Of a stretch of DNA of 64,000 bases, positions 37,066 through 46,762 are shown in pieces. Origin of the DNA: Mycobacteriales bacterium (GTDB taxonomy: Bacteria; Actinomycetota; Actinomycetes; Mycobacteriales; QHCE01). A program made the position numbers and the translations under genes. The notes beneath the pieces are model-generated. The model was not told where the DNA came from, did not search any database, and saw only the letters and a program-made list of their open reading frames with translations. Location of the stretch: the NCBI GenBank assembly GCA_013362805.1, contig JABFVL010000004.1, positions 200,034 through 264,033 on the forward strand. The letters run 5' to 3'. Each line of letters begins with the position of its first letter. Position 1 is the first letter of the stretch.

Positions 37066-38366
37066 CAGTGTGCTCCCGCCATTACGCGCGCATTGCCGAA
37101 CGGGCATTTGCCGTCGCGCACATGCTGGATGTATTCATCGCGGAAATATTTCATTGAGCTCATCACTGGGCTTGTCGCGCCGTCGCCAAGGGCGCAGAAC
37201 GAACGGCCGAGGATGTTGTCGCAGGTGTCAAGCAAGGTTTGCAGGTCTTCTTCGGTGCCTTGGCCGCCTTCTAGGCGCTGGAGCACTTGGGCCATCCAGT
37301 AGTTGCCTTCACGGCATGGGGTGCACTTTCCGCAGGATTCGTGGTGGTAGAACTCGATCCATTTCATGACGCAACGCACGACACAGTCGCTGTCGTCGAA
37401 GATCATCACGGCCGAGGTTCCGTTCATTGACCCGGCGGCTGCCACCGAATCAAAGTCCAGTGGGACATCTAGGTGCGCGTCGGTGAACATGGGCGTTGAC
37501 GAGCCGCCGGGAGTCCAGAACTTCAGGGTGTGGCCTTCGCGCATGCCCCCGGCTAGTTCTAGAAGGGTGCGGAGCGTGGTGCCCATTGGGGCTTCGTATT
37601 GTCCGGGGCGTTTGATGCGGCCAGACAGTGAATAAATGCTGGTGCCTGGCGACTTCGCTGATGCCTCGTTAGCGATGAGGTCTTTATGCCACTCAGGACC
37701 GTTGAGCACGATGTGCGGCACAGTCGCCAAGGTTCCCACGTTATTGACAACCGTGGGTGAGGCGTAGAGACCATGGGTGGCGGGGAATGGCGGCTTGAGC
37801 CGGGGCTGGCCTCGATACCCCTCGAGCGAGTCCAAGAGCGCGGTTTCTTCGCCACAGATGTAGGCTCCGGCGCCACTGTGTACAACGAGATCCAGGTCGA
37901 ACCCAGATCCCAAGATGTTCTTGCCGAGATAGCCTTTTTCACGCGCTTCTACCGCGGCGTATTGCAGCCGCCGCAATGCGTGTACTGCTTCACCACGAAT
38001 GTAGATTGCCGCGAAATTGGCCCGCACCGCGAAACTCGCGATGATGATCCCCTCGATAAGTGAGTGTGGATCGGCCATCATCAATGGCAGGTCACGACAG
38101 GTACCTGGCTCGCCTTCGTCAGCATTGACGACGAGATAGTGCGGCTTGCCATCGTTTTGCGGAATGAATCCCCACTTCATGCCGGTGGGGAATCCGGCGC
38201 CACCACGACCACGCAGACCAGAGTCTTTTACTAGCTGGATGAGTTCATCCGGGTGTTTACGCAATGCTTTGGCGAGGGCTCGATATCCATCTGTGCGCTC
38301 GTATGTCGTGAGCTCCCAGGAACGTTCAAGGTTCCATCGCTTCGTCAGTACCGGGGTGATGGTCAC
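37065..38366 (-). CDS. nuoF: NADH-quinone oxidoreductase subunit F (NADH-binding)
   Basis: This is the FMN, NADH and N3 [4Fe-4S] subunit, 433 residues. Motifs are [18 protein letters not shown] (FMN/NADH loop, ~50-67), [31 protein letters not shown] (NADH), [10 protein letters not shown] and the fourth Cys in [11 protein letters not shown]. It starts with GTG/ATG at 38366, overlapping the nuoE stop by 4 nt, and is translationally coupled to nuoG. Confidence 0.97.
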   Translation of the reverse strand: MTITPVLTKRWNLERSWELTTYERTDGYRALAKALRKHPDELIQLVKDSGLRGRGGAGFPTGMKWGFIPQNDGKPHYLVVNADEGEPGTCRDLPLMMADPHSLIEGIIIASFAVRANFAAIYIRGEAVHALRRLQYAAVEAREKGYLGKNILGSGFDLDLVVHSGAGAYICGEETALLDSLEGYRGQPRLKPPFPATHGLYASPTVVNNVGTLATVPHIVLNGPEWHKDLIANEASAKSPGTSIYSLSGRIKRPGQYEAPMGTTLRTLLELAGGMREGHTLKFWTPGGSSTPMFTDAHLDVPLDFDSVAAAGSMNGTSAVMIFDDSDCVVRCVMKWIEFYHHESCGKCTPCREGNYWMAQVLQRLEGGQGTEEDLQTLLDTCDNILGRSFCALGDGATSPVMSSMKYFRDEYIQHVRDGKCPFGNARVMAGAH

Positions 38367-39139
38367 TTTTCCCCCTTGCCGGGCATTTTTGTGTCCCCTG
38401 CGGGTTTCTTATCGAGCGCCGGTTCCGTAAGCACCATCGGCGGTTCCGCCTTTGAGCTGGTCACCGGCCGTTTGCCTTTTTTTTGATGCAACCCCGCCAA
38501 CGTCGGCTCACCAACCGCATCAGCGGCACGCGCTTCCGGTCGAGGATCGAGGAACCCGGCGATTTGCATACTCATTTCTTTGAAGCTGCACAATGGAGCT
38601 CCGCGAGTGGGCTGCGGCCGTTTACCGTCGATGAGATCTTGCGCCAACTTGAGCCCGGACTCGGTGTCCTGCTGGTCGAAATATTCGTAATTCACCGTGA
38701 CGACGGGCGCATAATCGCAGGCCGCCAAGCATTCCGCGTGTTCCAACGTTATTTTTCCGTCGGGGGTGGTTTCGTCATGCCCAACGCCAAGTTGTTCTTT
38801 CAACGCGGCGTAGATTTCGTCGCCACCCAGCACGCCACACATCGTGTTGGTGCATACGCTGACCAAATATTCGCCGGTCGGGCGCCGCTTATACATGGTG
38901 TAGAAAGTTGCGACGGCGGCGACTTCAGCCTTGGTCAGGCCCAAGGTTTCGGCGCAAAACGCTATGCCGGAAGCGGAAACGTATCCTTCATAGGCCTGCG
39001 TCAAGTGCAGCATGGGCAACAGGGCGGAACGAGATTTTCCCTCTGGATACCGAGCGATAATCTCAGCCGCTTTGCCGGTGATTTCGCTACGAAACTCTGG
39101 TTCGTACCAGTCCAACGTGTCCGCGTTTTGAGTTTTCAT
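38363..39139 (-). CDS. nuoE: NADH-quinone oxidoreductase subunit E
   Basis: This thioredoxin-like [2Fe-2S] (N1a) subunit has 258 residues. The four cluster Cys are in VCTNTMCGVLGG and CLAACDYAPVVTVN, the C-x4-C and C-x3-C pattern. The first ~165 residues are the core; a Pro/Lys-rich C-terminal extension of ~60 residues follows, as in mycobacterial NuoE. It overlaps nuoD by one base and nuoF by 4 nt. Confidence 0.96.
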   Translation of the reverse strand: MKTQNADTLDWYEPEFRSEITGKAAEIIARYPEGKSRSALLPMLHLTQAYEGYVSASGIAFCAETLGLTKAEVAAVATFYTMYKRRPTGEYLVSVCTNTMCGVLGGDEIYAALKEQLGVGHDETTPDGKITLEHAECLAACDYAPVVTVNYEYFDQQDTESGLKLAQDLIDGKRPQPTRGAPLCSFKEMSMQIAGFLDPRPEARAADAVGEPTLAGLHQKKGKRPVTSSKAEPPMVLTEPALDKKPAGDTKMPGKGEK

Positions 39140-40455
39140 TATCGGTCCACGCCTCCCATGACGGGGTCGAGCGAAGCGCCGGCGGCGATGGCGTCGGCGA
39201 TGGGCCCGCCCTCCACCATTGCCGGGAATCCTTGCAGGTTCACAAATGAGGGTTCTCGAACATGGAGCCGGTAGGGGCGGGTGCCGCCGTCGCTGACCAG
39301 GTGGACACCGAGCTCGCCTCGAGGTGATTCGACAGCGGTATAAACCTGGCCGGCCGGCACCCGGAAACCTTCGGTGACCAGCTTGAAGTGGTGAATGAGC
39401 GATTCCATGGATTGGCCCATGATGTTCTTGATGTGTTCGAGGGAGTTTCCGAGACCGTCAGCGCCCAACGCTAGTTGGGCGGGCCAACCGATTTTGCGGT
39501 CTTCGACCATTACCGGGCCCGGAGCGAGTCTCTCTAGTGCCTGATTGATGATCTTCAGCGATTCGCGCATTTCGGCAAGGCGCACCTGGTAACGACCGTA
39601 AACGTCGCCGGTTTCTTCGGTGGGAACGTTGAACTCGTAGGTTTCGTAACCGCAGTATGGCTGTGTTTTGCGCAGGTCCCAGGGCATGCCAGCGGAGCGC
39701 AAAACTGGCCCGGTGATGCCGAGAGCCATGCAGCCGGTGATGTCTAGGAAACCGATGCCTTGGGTGCGGGCTTTCCAGATCGGGTTTTCGGAAAGGAGAT
39801 CTTCATAGGAGTTAATGCGGCCGGGCATTTCGGCGAGAAACTCGCGAATCTTGTCTTCCGTGCCGGGTGCCAAATCTTGCGCGACCCCGCCAGGCCGCAC
39901 ATAGGCCATGTTCATGCGCAGGCCAGTGACCATCTCGAAAATGTCGAGGATTTTCTCGCGCTCGCGGAACCCGTAAATCATCATCGACAACGCGCCGAGC
40001 TCCATACCCGTGGTGGCGAGCCACACCAGGTGCGAGGAGATGCGGTTGAGTTCCATCATCAACACGCGAATGGTGTTGGCGCGTTCTGGCGCTTCGATCC
40101 CGAGCAGTTTTTCAACGGCCAGGCAGTAACCCGTCTCGTTGAAGATGGGGGCCAGGTAGTCCATGCGGGTTACAAAAGTCGGGCCTTGCACCCAGTTGCG
40201 ATATTCGGCGCTTTTTTCAATGCCCGTGTGGAGATACCCGATGACGCTGCGGGCTTCAGTGATCGTTTCGCCTTCGATCTCCAGCACAAGCCGAAGCACA
40301 CCATGGGTGGATGGGTGCTGTGGACCCATGTTGACGACGAGTCGCTCTTCGGCCAGTGGATCCAGGCTTTGTAGCAAAGCGTCCCAGTCGCCACCGGTCA
40401 CTGTGAAGACGCGACCTTGCGTGGTGTCGCGTACACCTGCATATGGGTCTGTCAC
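39139..40455 (-). CDS. nuoD: NADH-quinone oxidoreductase subunit D
   Basis: This 49-kDa-type subunit lines the quinone site. The 438-residue protein shows [21 protein letters not shown] (quinone-site His), [15 protein letters not shown], and RPGGVAQDL. It ends with DPVMGGVDR, the highly conserved C-terminal Arg region. It is separate from nuoC (not the NuoCD fusion of enterobacteria) and overlaps it by 4 nt. Confidence 0.97.
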   Translation of the reverse strand: MTDPYAGVRDTTQGRVFTVTGGDWDALLQSLDPLAEERLVVNMGPQHPSTHGVLRLVLEIEGETITEARSVIGYLHTGIEKSAEYRNWVQGPTFVTRMDYLAPIFNETGYCLAVEKLLGIEAPERANTIRVLMMELNRISSHLVWLATTGMELGALSMMIYGFREREKILDIFEMVTGLRMNMAYVRPGGVAQDLAPGTEDKIREFLAEMPGRINSYEDLLSENPIWKARTQGIGFLDITGCMALGITGPVLRSAGMPWDLRKTQPYCGYETYEFNVPTEETGDVYGRYQVRLAEMRESLKIINQALERLAPGPVMVEDRKIGWPAQLALGADGLGNSLEHIKNIMGQSMESLIHHFKLVTEGFRVPAGQVYTAVESPRGELGVHLVSDGGTRPYRLHVREPSFVNLQGFPAMVEGGPIADAIAAGASLDPVMGGVDR

Positions 40456-41197
40456 TTGTACGCCCTCCGCTCATCCGGCGGTGGAATTTCCGCGCCTTTG
40501 TATTCCACGGCGATGCCACCCAATGGATAGTCCTTGCGCTGGGGATAGCCTTCCCAGTCGTCGGGCATCAAGATGCGGGTGAGCGCCGGGTGACCGTCGA
40601 AAATTGTTCCGAAAAAGTCGTAGGTTTCGCGTTCTTGCCAGTCCGCCGTTGGGTAGATATCCGTGACGGTGGGCAGATGGGGGTCCTCTACCGAAACCGC
40701 TACCTCTAGTCGAATGATGCGTCGGAACGAATACGAGCGCAGTTGATATACGACGTGGAGGCGATAAGGATCTTCAGGACGAGAATCCAAATAGTCCACA
40801 CCAGATACCGAGGCGCACATCTCGAAACGTAGTCCGGCGTCATCGCGCAGAGTGCGCGCCACAGTCTTGAGTTGTTCACGATGGACGTAGAGAGTCAGTT
40901 CATCACGATCGACCACAGTGGCATAGATGGCATCGGCATAAGCCACCTCTTGCTCGCTCAAAGCTTCAGTGAGCGAATCAACTACCTCGTCAAAGTATCC
41001 GCCATAAGGCCGATCTGTAGGAGGCGGAGCATACGGTGGCCGAACCAGCCCACCAAAGCCGGAGGTGTCACCGGAGCCGACAACACCGAACATGCCCCGA
41101 TCGGGCTGGCCCACGCTTTCCCCAGTGGGGGTGCGGAGTCCAGGGGATGTTCCAGGTTGAGTGTTGGAAGGGTTGGAGCCCTCACTTGGCGGCAACG

Positions 41198-41201
<4 letters not shown>
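40452..41201 (-). CDS. nuoC: NADH-quinone oxidoreductase subunit C
   Basis: This 30-kDa-type subunit has 249 residues. The conserved C-terminal blocks are visible: [74 protein letters not shown]. The first ~85 residues are a Pro/Gly/Ser-rich head typical of actinobacteria. It overlaps nuoB (4 nt) and nuoD (4 nt). Confidence 0.96.
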
Positions 41202-41887
<686 letters not shown>

Positions 41888-41902
41888 CTCACTACACCCC
41901 CT

Positions 41903-42268
41903 TTAATGCCAGTCGAGTCCACCGCGTCGCCACACATACGCGTACGCGATAAAGACGGTAAGTACGAATAGGAACATCTCGACAAGACCAAAAACCCCGA
42001 GCGCTTTATTGGCGACCGCCCAGGGGTACAAGAAAATAATCTCAATGTCAAAAAGGATGAATAGCATTCCAGTTAGGTAGTACTTCACTGGAAAACGATT
42101 GCCACCAATCGATTGCGGCGTCGGCTCAATGCCACATTCATACGAGTCGAGTTTGGCCCTGTTATATCGACGTGGGCCAATGAAGGGCGCCGCGGCCACG
42201 GAGAACACAGCGAAACCCGCGCCGAGAATAAACAACCCGACAATCGGCAGATACTGCGTAAGCGGCAT
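41903..42268 (-). CDS. nuoA: NADH-quinone oxidoreductase subunit A
   Basis: This is a 121-residue, three-helix membrane subunit. YNRAKLDSYECGIEPTPQ carries the conserved Cys of the loop that gates the quinone site, and ILFDIEIIFLYPWAVANKALG the conserved Asp/Glu in TM2. It is the first nuo gene, only 24 nt after the reductase gene upstream, so nuoA-N and that gene form one operon. Confidence 0.96.
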   Translation of the reverse strand: MPLTQYLPIVGLFILGAGFAVFSVAAAPFIGPRRYNRAKLDSYECGIEPTPQSIGGNRFPVKYYLTGMLFILFDIEIIFLYPWAVANKALGVFGLVEMFLFVLTVFIAYAYVWRRGGLDWH

Positions 42269-42292
42269 CTATTCGCTCCTTTCTCTACTTAC

Positions 42293-43552
42293 TTAAGCAG
42301 CGGGAACCGCGCGATACAGTGCCCGCAAGAATTGGTGTTTGCCACTACCCGTGCCGGGTTCGACGAGATTTGTGGTGACGCGCAAGCCCGATTTCAACAT
42401 TGACGGGCGAGTGAATACATGTCGCAAAGCGAAGTTGAGCATATCGGGATTTCCGAGGCCTTTGATAAACCAATTGCCGAGTCGGAAGTATCCACCCCAT
42501 TTTCCGCGCATTATTTGCGGATAGGCTCGCAAAACTTCTTCGGCTTCCGGGCCGGGAGCGCGGCGTTGCAGAGCTAGCGCGCCAAGTTTCGCGGCCACAA
42601 AACCAGATTCCATCGCGTAAGAGATACCTTCCGCGGTGAATGGGTTCGCCATGCCGCCAGAGTCACCGACGAGCATGACGCCGCGAGTGTAGTGCGGTCG
42701 ACGGTTGAAGCCCATCGGAATCCCAGCACCTCGAATGGGTCCATCAGCCGTGTCCGGATTGATTTCCCATTCTGGTGGCAGATGCGAAATCCAGTGCTTG
42801 AGCATGGCTCGGTAGTCGTGATTGTGCGTGCTGTTTAGCGCCCCGATGCCAATATTGACCCGGCCATCACCCATCGGGAAAATCCAGCCATAACCGGGCA
42901 ACAGTTGCGAACTCAAAACCCCTGGAACGCCGTCATGGGTGATCGCATGCCAAGTTTCGAGGTATTCATCGTTAGTGCGGGGACTATGGAAGTACTGGCG
43001 AACCGCGACGCCGACAAAACGATCGTCGCGCTTAGTCAGGCCGAGGGACAAGGCGAAACGCGCACTCACGCCGTCAGCCGCTATCACCAGACGTGACCGA
43101 TATTCGTCTTCGCCGCACCGCACGCCCACAACTCGACGAGCTCGGTCATAGAGCGGCTCGGTGACTGACGTTCCCGTCTTCAGTTCGGCTCCCGCGGCAA
43201 CCGCCGCGTTGATAAGGATCTCGTCGAAGTCGGCTCGAGTTCTGGTCAAACCGAAATCGGGAAAGCCCTCGAGCTTGGGCCAGTCGACGTCTATGCGCGA
43301 ACCCGCACCGATGACTCGTAGGCCCTTGTTCTTGAACCAGCCCGGAGCATCGATGTCGATGCCCATGTCAATCAGATGTTTGACGGCGCGTGGAGTGAGG
43401 CCATCGCCGCACACCTTTTCACGCGGGAAGGTGGTTTTCTCTAGTACCAAGACCCGAAGGCCAGCGCGGGCGCAGTGATAAGCGGCCGAAGCGCCAGCCG
43501 GTCCAGCACCAATAACGATGACATCAGTCTCACCGCGGGTTGCGTTGACCAC
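42293..43552 (-). CDS. Geranylgeranyl/menaquinone reductase family flavoprotein (MenJ-like)
   Basis: This FAD-dependent reductase has ~419 residues. The N-terminal Rossmann motif is DVIVIGAGPAGASAAYHCARAG with the following VLEKTTFPREKVCGDGLTPRAV (C-G-D-G motif of the GGR family). VIAADGVSARFA lies in the middle and GVMLVGDSGGMANPFTAEGISYAMESG near residue 290 (second FAD motif). In mycobacteria MenJ saturates one isoprene unit of menaquinone, the quinone used by NDH-1. That role is supported here because the gene heads the nuo operon, but substrate chain length cannot be read. I prefer the GTG at 43552 (preceded by GGAGAGG); ATG at 43579 is an alternative with no ribosome site. Confidence 0.82.
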   Translation of the reverse strand: MVNATRGETDVIVIGAGPAGASAAYHCARAGLRVLVLEKTTFPREKVCGDGLTPRAVKHLIDMGIDIDAPGWFKNKGLRVIGAGSRIDVDWPKLEGFPDFGLTRTRADFDEILINAAVAAGAELKTGTSVTEPLYDRARRVVGVRCGEDEYRSRLVIAADGVSARFALSLGLTKRDDRFVGVAVRQYFHSPRTNDEYLETWHAITHDGVPGVLSSQLLPGYGWIFPMGDGRVNIGIGALNSTHNHDYRAMLKHWISHLPPEWEINPDTADGPIRGAGIPMGFNRRPHYTRGVMLVGDSGGMANPFTAEGISYAMESGFVAAKLGALALQRRAPGPEAEEVLRAYPQIMRGKWGGYFRLGNWFIKGLGNPDMLNFALRHVFTRPSMLKSGLRVTTNLVEPGTGSGKHQFLRALYRAVPAA

Positions 43553-43655
43553 CACTGCCTCTCCGTTCTGCGCAATCATCAGGGACGATGCTTGTGAACT
43601 ATTTCACGAAGGCTTTGCGTGCGGGAGTCTATGCCTGCCCGGGGCCCCGCTGTCG

Positions 43656-43673
43656 AGTTAGGTGGACCTAACT
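43656..43673. promoter_or_regulatory. Perfect palindrome between the menJ-like and prsW-like genes
   Basis: AGTTAGGTGGACCTAACT is an 8-bp perfect inverted repeat with a 2-bp centre, in the 190-base divergent promoter region. It partly resembles the DtxR/IdeR iron box (TTAGGTTAG...CCTAA type, 12 of 19 positions by eye), but the centre differs. It is positioned to affect the menJ-nuo operon, prsW or both. Confidence 0.45.
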
Positions 43674-43742
43674 AAGCGGGTAACACTCCGAGCGTGTGTG
43701 CGGTGCGGGCGGTGGGTCGAACCCGCCTACTAGGCTCGGAGC

Positions 43743-45011
43743 ATGACCTATGGCCCACACGGCGGGACGCCCTCACCACAGTTGGACCCACGCCACCATG
43801 CCGTGGTCACAGCGATAACGCCCTGGTACAAGCGGTCCATCGTCCGCATTCTGTTGATGATCGCGACCTTGGGCGTGATTGGCGTCTGTGCCGGAATCAT
43901 GCTGATGCTGATCGGCGTTCAGCTCGGGCCCGGCTTGACTTTGGTGGCCGCCGGCTTCGCGGCCATCCCTGTTCCGCTGCTTTTGATGGCGTTTTTGTGG
44001 CTAGACCGTTATGAGCCCGAGCCCTGGCACTACCTCGCCGCAACCTTTTGCTGGGGCGCGTTCGTGGCCACCCTGGCGGCGCTATTCATCAACACCACCT
44101 CCGCCGAGGCCTATCGGCTTGAGGGCGGCACCGAGCCGATGAAAGTCATCGCCGTATTCGTCGCGCCCCCGGCGGAAGAAATCTCCAAGGCGATCCCGCT
44201 GTTCATTCTGCTCGGCCTCATATTCTTTGGCCGACGCAACATCCACGGAGTCGTCGACGGCATTGTCTACGCTGGGTTCGCCGCGGTCGGATTCGCGTTC
44301 ACCGAAAACGTTCTTTACTTCGGCCGTGCCTACGTTGAGGGATCCGAGCAAGGCAGCGGCGCGGGCATCGGCGCGTTGATCGCTACCTTCATCATGCGTG
44401 CGGTCATGTCGCCGTTCGCACACCCCATGTTCACCGTCATGACCGGCATTGGAGTGGGCATCGCGGCACGATCCCGCAAATGGAGCACCAGAATCATCGC
44501 TCCATTGATCGGGCTTTTGCTCGCTATTTTCCTACACGGGCTATGGAACTTTTTCGCCAGCCGAGGCGATCTCAAAGTCCTTTTTATCGGCTACATCGCC
44601 GTGATGATTCCCATTTTCTTGCTGCTCAGTGGCATTGCGATCTGGGTGCGTCGACGGGAAAGCAACATTACCAATACCGCCCTTCCCGCTTATGTGGCCG
44701 CCGGTTGGCTCACCGCCGAAGAGCTTCATTCCTTGTCCAGCATGCGTGAGCGGCTTATCGCGCGGGATTGGGCACGCAGCTACGGGGGCTCGCACGGAGC
44801 CAAAGCGATGCAGGCATTTCAGCTCGCCGCCACCCGATTGGCGATCTTGCGTGATGACGCGGTGCGCGGAATCCGGCGCAACGACTACGCGAACCAAGAA
44901 CGGGAACTTCTTAATACTTTGACGTGGCGCCGACGCGAGGTCCTGTCATATGTGTGGCGGTGGACTCGCCCCAGTTCAGCGACACCGTACTCATTGGTCC
45001 CCACCCGATGA
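43743..45011 (+). CDS. PrsW-family membrane metalloprotease
   Basis: This 422-residue membrane protein has about nine TM helices. The CAAX-protease-like signature of the PrsW group is complete: EE-x-x-K in PPAEEISKAIP near residue 141, F-x-x-x-E in FAFTENVLYFG, the His in PFAHPMFT and a second His in IFLHGLWNFF. In Bacillus, PrsW starts anti-sigma factor (RsiW) degradation; here the target is unknown. The ~120-residue soluble C-terminal part is helical. The N-terminus is Pro/His-rich. It is divergent from the menJ-like gene. Confidence 0.85.
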   Translation: MTYGPHGGTPSPQLDPRHHAVVTAITPWYKRSIVRILLMIATLGVIGVCAGIMLMLIGVQLGPGLTLVAAGFAAIPVPLLLMAFLWLDRYEPEPWHYLAATFCWGAFVATLAALFINTTSAEAYRLEGGTEPMKVIAVFVAPPAEEISKAIPLFILLGLIFFGRRNIHGVVDGIVYAGFAAVGFAFTENVLYFGRAYVEGSEQGSGAGIGALIATFIMRAVMSPFAHPMFTVMTGIGVGIAARSRKWSTRIIAPLIGLLLAIFLHGLWNFFASRGDLKVLFIGYIAVMIPIFLLLSGIAIWVRRRESNITNTALPAYVAAGWLTAEELHSLSSMRERLIARDWARSYGGSHGAKAMQAFQLAATRLAILRDDAVRGIRRNDYANQERELLNTLTWRRREVLSYVWRWTRPSSATPYSLVPTR

Positions 45012-45113
45012 GCTTTGAGACGTATTTATCTACTTGGATACGCGTTCAGTAGTGAGCGGTCAGTTCAGCCGCTATGGTCTACCCACAGCGGACACTGGCA
45101 GGGGGTCATACGG

Positions 45114-46406
45114 GTGAGCTGGCTTAATCGCCTCAGAGAGCAGGCGGGCGCCGCGTGGCGCGATCGCACAGCCAGACCTGTGCCGACCGCCACGCGACTA
45201 GATATCGATCCCGACGATCGCACGGGCGATCACATTGATGACGATGTCCCTCGCGGCGTTCGGGTCACCGCGGCCTGGTCTTGGCGCGGCATTGTCATCG
45301 CGGGCGCTGCCTACGTGCTGATTTTGCTGGTCGACAAACTTCAGCTAGTGATCATCCCGGCGGCTATCGCACTGCTTTTGACCGCACTGCTTCAACCAAT
45401 GGTTGCCTGGTTGCGTCGATTGGGCGTCCCGCCAAGCTTGGCCGCTGGCGCTGTCATGGTCGCTGGAATCGCTGCCGTGTTCGGGATTTTGGCCGGTGTC
45501 GTGCACAGCTTTATTAACGGGTTGTCAGATCTATCTGACAAAGTTTCTGGCGGTATTCAAGAGATTCGTGACTGGCTGCGCGACGGGCCGCTGAACCTCA
45601 CCAATGATCAGATCGACAACGCGCTCGACACTCTTCAAACCACAATTAAAGATCATCAGGACGACATCACCGCTGGAGCTTTGGACACCGCGACCACGGT
45701 GAGCCACATTCTGGCCGGGTTCTTTCTTGTCTTGTTCGCTACTTTCTTTTTCCTCAAAGATGGCAACCACATTTGGGCGTTCGTGGTGCGCATTTTGCCT
45801 CGCGCCGCCCGACCGCCCATGGATCAGGCTGGCTACTACGCCTGGCAAACACTTATCTCTTACGTGCGGGCCACGGTGCTTGTCGCCGCGGTAGATGCCT
45901 TGGGCATTGGTCTGGCTGTATGGCTGCTAGGAGTGCCGCTGGCTATTCCTCTAGCGGCATTGGTTTTCCTGTCATCGTTCATTCCCATCCTTGGTGCCAC
46001 GCTTTCCGGTGGTGTGGCCGTGCTCGTCGCGCTTGTCGCCAAGGGCCCCGTTGTCGCCCTGTTGATTCTGCTCGCGGTGATTGCCGTGCAACAGCTAGAG
46101 GGCCATGTCTTGCAGCCTCTGCTGATGGGACGCGCGGTCGCCATCCACCCACTCGCGGTGCTACTCGCCATCAGCGGCGGTCTCGTGCTGGCGGGCATAA
46201 CCGGCGCGCTGCTCGCCGTTCCGCTGGTGGCGGCGATAAACACCTCAGTGCGATATCTGAAGAAACATCATCATGGCGAATCCGTGGGGCCGCACGAACC
46301 CAACCCGCCGGGTACAAAAGCCACCGATCCGAAAGAAGCAGAACTTGAGCGGGAGCAGGAAGCCGCCGATGAAGAACCCGTACCGCCGCCACCGGCTCCC
46401 GCCTAA
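45114..46406 (+). CDS. AI-2E family transporter-like permease (UPF0118)
   Basis: This 430-residue membrane protein has eight TM helices arranged in the UPF0118/AI-2E exporter pattern. A first pair of helices (VIIPAAIALLLTALLQPMVAWLRRLGVPPSLAAGAVMV) is followed by a ~100-residue extracellular helical domain (DLSDKVSGGIQEIRDWLRD...), then FLFATFFFLKDG and the GxPLAIPLAALVFLSSFIPILGATLSGGVAVLVAL core. Some members are Na+/H+ antiporters, so the substrate is uncertain. The acidic C-terminal tail (EAELEREQEAADEEP) is variable. I chose the GTG at 45114, preceded by AGGGGG; the frame is open from 45015. Confidence 0.85.
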   Translation: MSWLNRLREQAGAAWRDRTARPVPTATRLDIDPDDRTGDHIDDDVPRGVRVTAAWSWRGIVIAGAAYVLILLVDKLQLVIIPAAIALLLTALLQPMVAWLRRLGVPPSLAAGAVMVAGIAAVFGILAGVVHSFINGLSDLSDKVSGGIQEIRDWLRDGPLNLTNDQIDNALDTLQTTIKDHQDDITAGALDTATTVSHILAGFFLVLFATFFFLKDGNHIWAFVVRILPRAARPPMDQAGYYAWQTLISYVRATVLVAAVDALGIGLAVWLLGVPLAIPLAALVFLSSFIPILGATLSGGVAVLVALVAKGPVVALLILLAVIAVQQLEGHVLQPLLMGRAVAIHPLAVLLAISGGLVLAGITGALLAVPLVAAINTSVRYLKKHHHGESVGPHEPNPPGTKATDPKEAELEREQEAADEEPVPPPPAPA

Positions 46407-46409
46407 GGC

Positions 46410-46676
46410 CTAACGAGTGGCGTTGTCCAGCGCTTCACGACGGCGCTGGACTTCCTGACCGGCATCAGAAAGCGCCTGGCTGAGCTGATCCAGCGAAGGA
46501 GCGAACTGGTTCCAAGCGTCACGAAAACGATCAGCCGCCGGCCCGGTCCAGGTGGTAGTTGTCAGCACGTTATTTACCGTGGTGCGGATTGTGGTCGCGG
46601 ACGTGGCGTTGTCGGCAAAGGTGCGGCTCAGTTGAGCCATCTCTTCGAGCTCTCCACCTACGGCCATTTTGGACAC
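46410..46676 (-). CDS. WXG100-family (ESAT-6-like) protein
   Basis: This 88-residue helical-hairpin protein has its turn motif as W-T-G (TTTTWTGPAADRFRDAWNQF near residue 44), the WXG of type VII secretion substrates. Heptad-like helices flank it (ELEEMAQLSRTFADNATSAT and LDQLSQALSDAGQEVQRRRE). GAAGGAGTG precedes the ATG. No ESX components or LXG/YeeF-type toxin lie beside it, so it is a solitary copy. It converges on the permease gene. Confidence 0.85.
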   Translation of the reverse strand: MSKMAVGGELEEMAQLSRTFADNATSATTIRTTVNNVLTTTTWTGPAADRFRDAWNQFAPSLDQLSQALSDAGQEVQRRREALDNATR

Positions 46677-46762
46677 TCCTTCACTTTCGGGGATGCGCGG
46701 TGATCGGCGCCCTTAGAACGCTAACGGAGTCCGCGCTTACCGCCGAGATTTGTCCACAGCGC

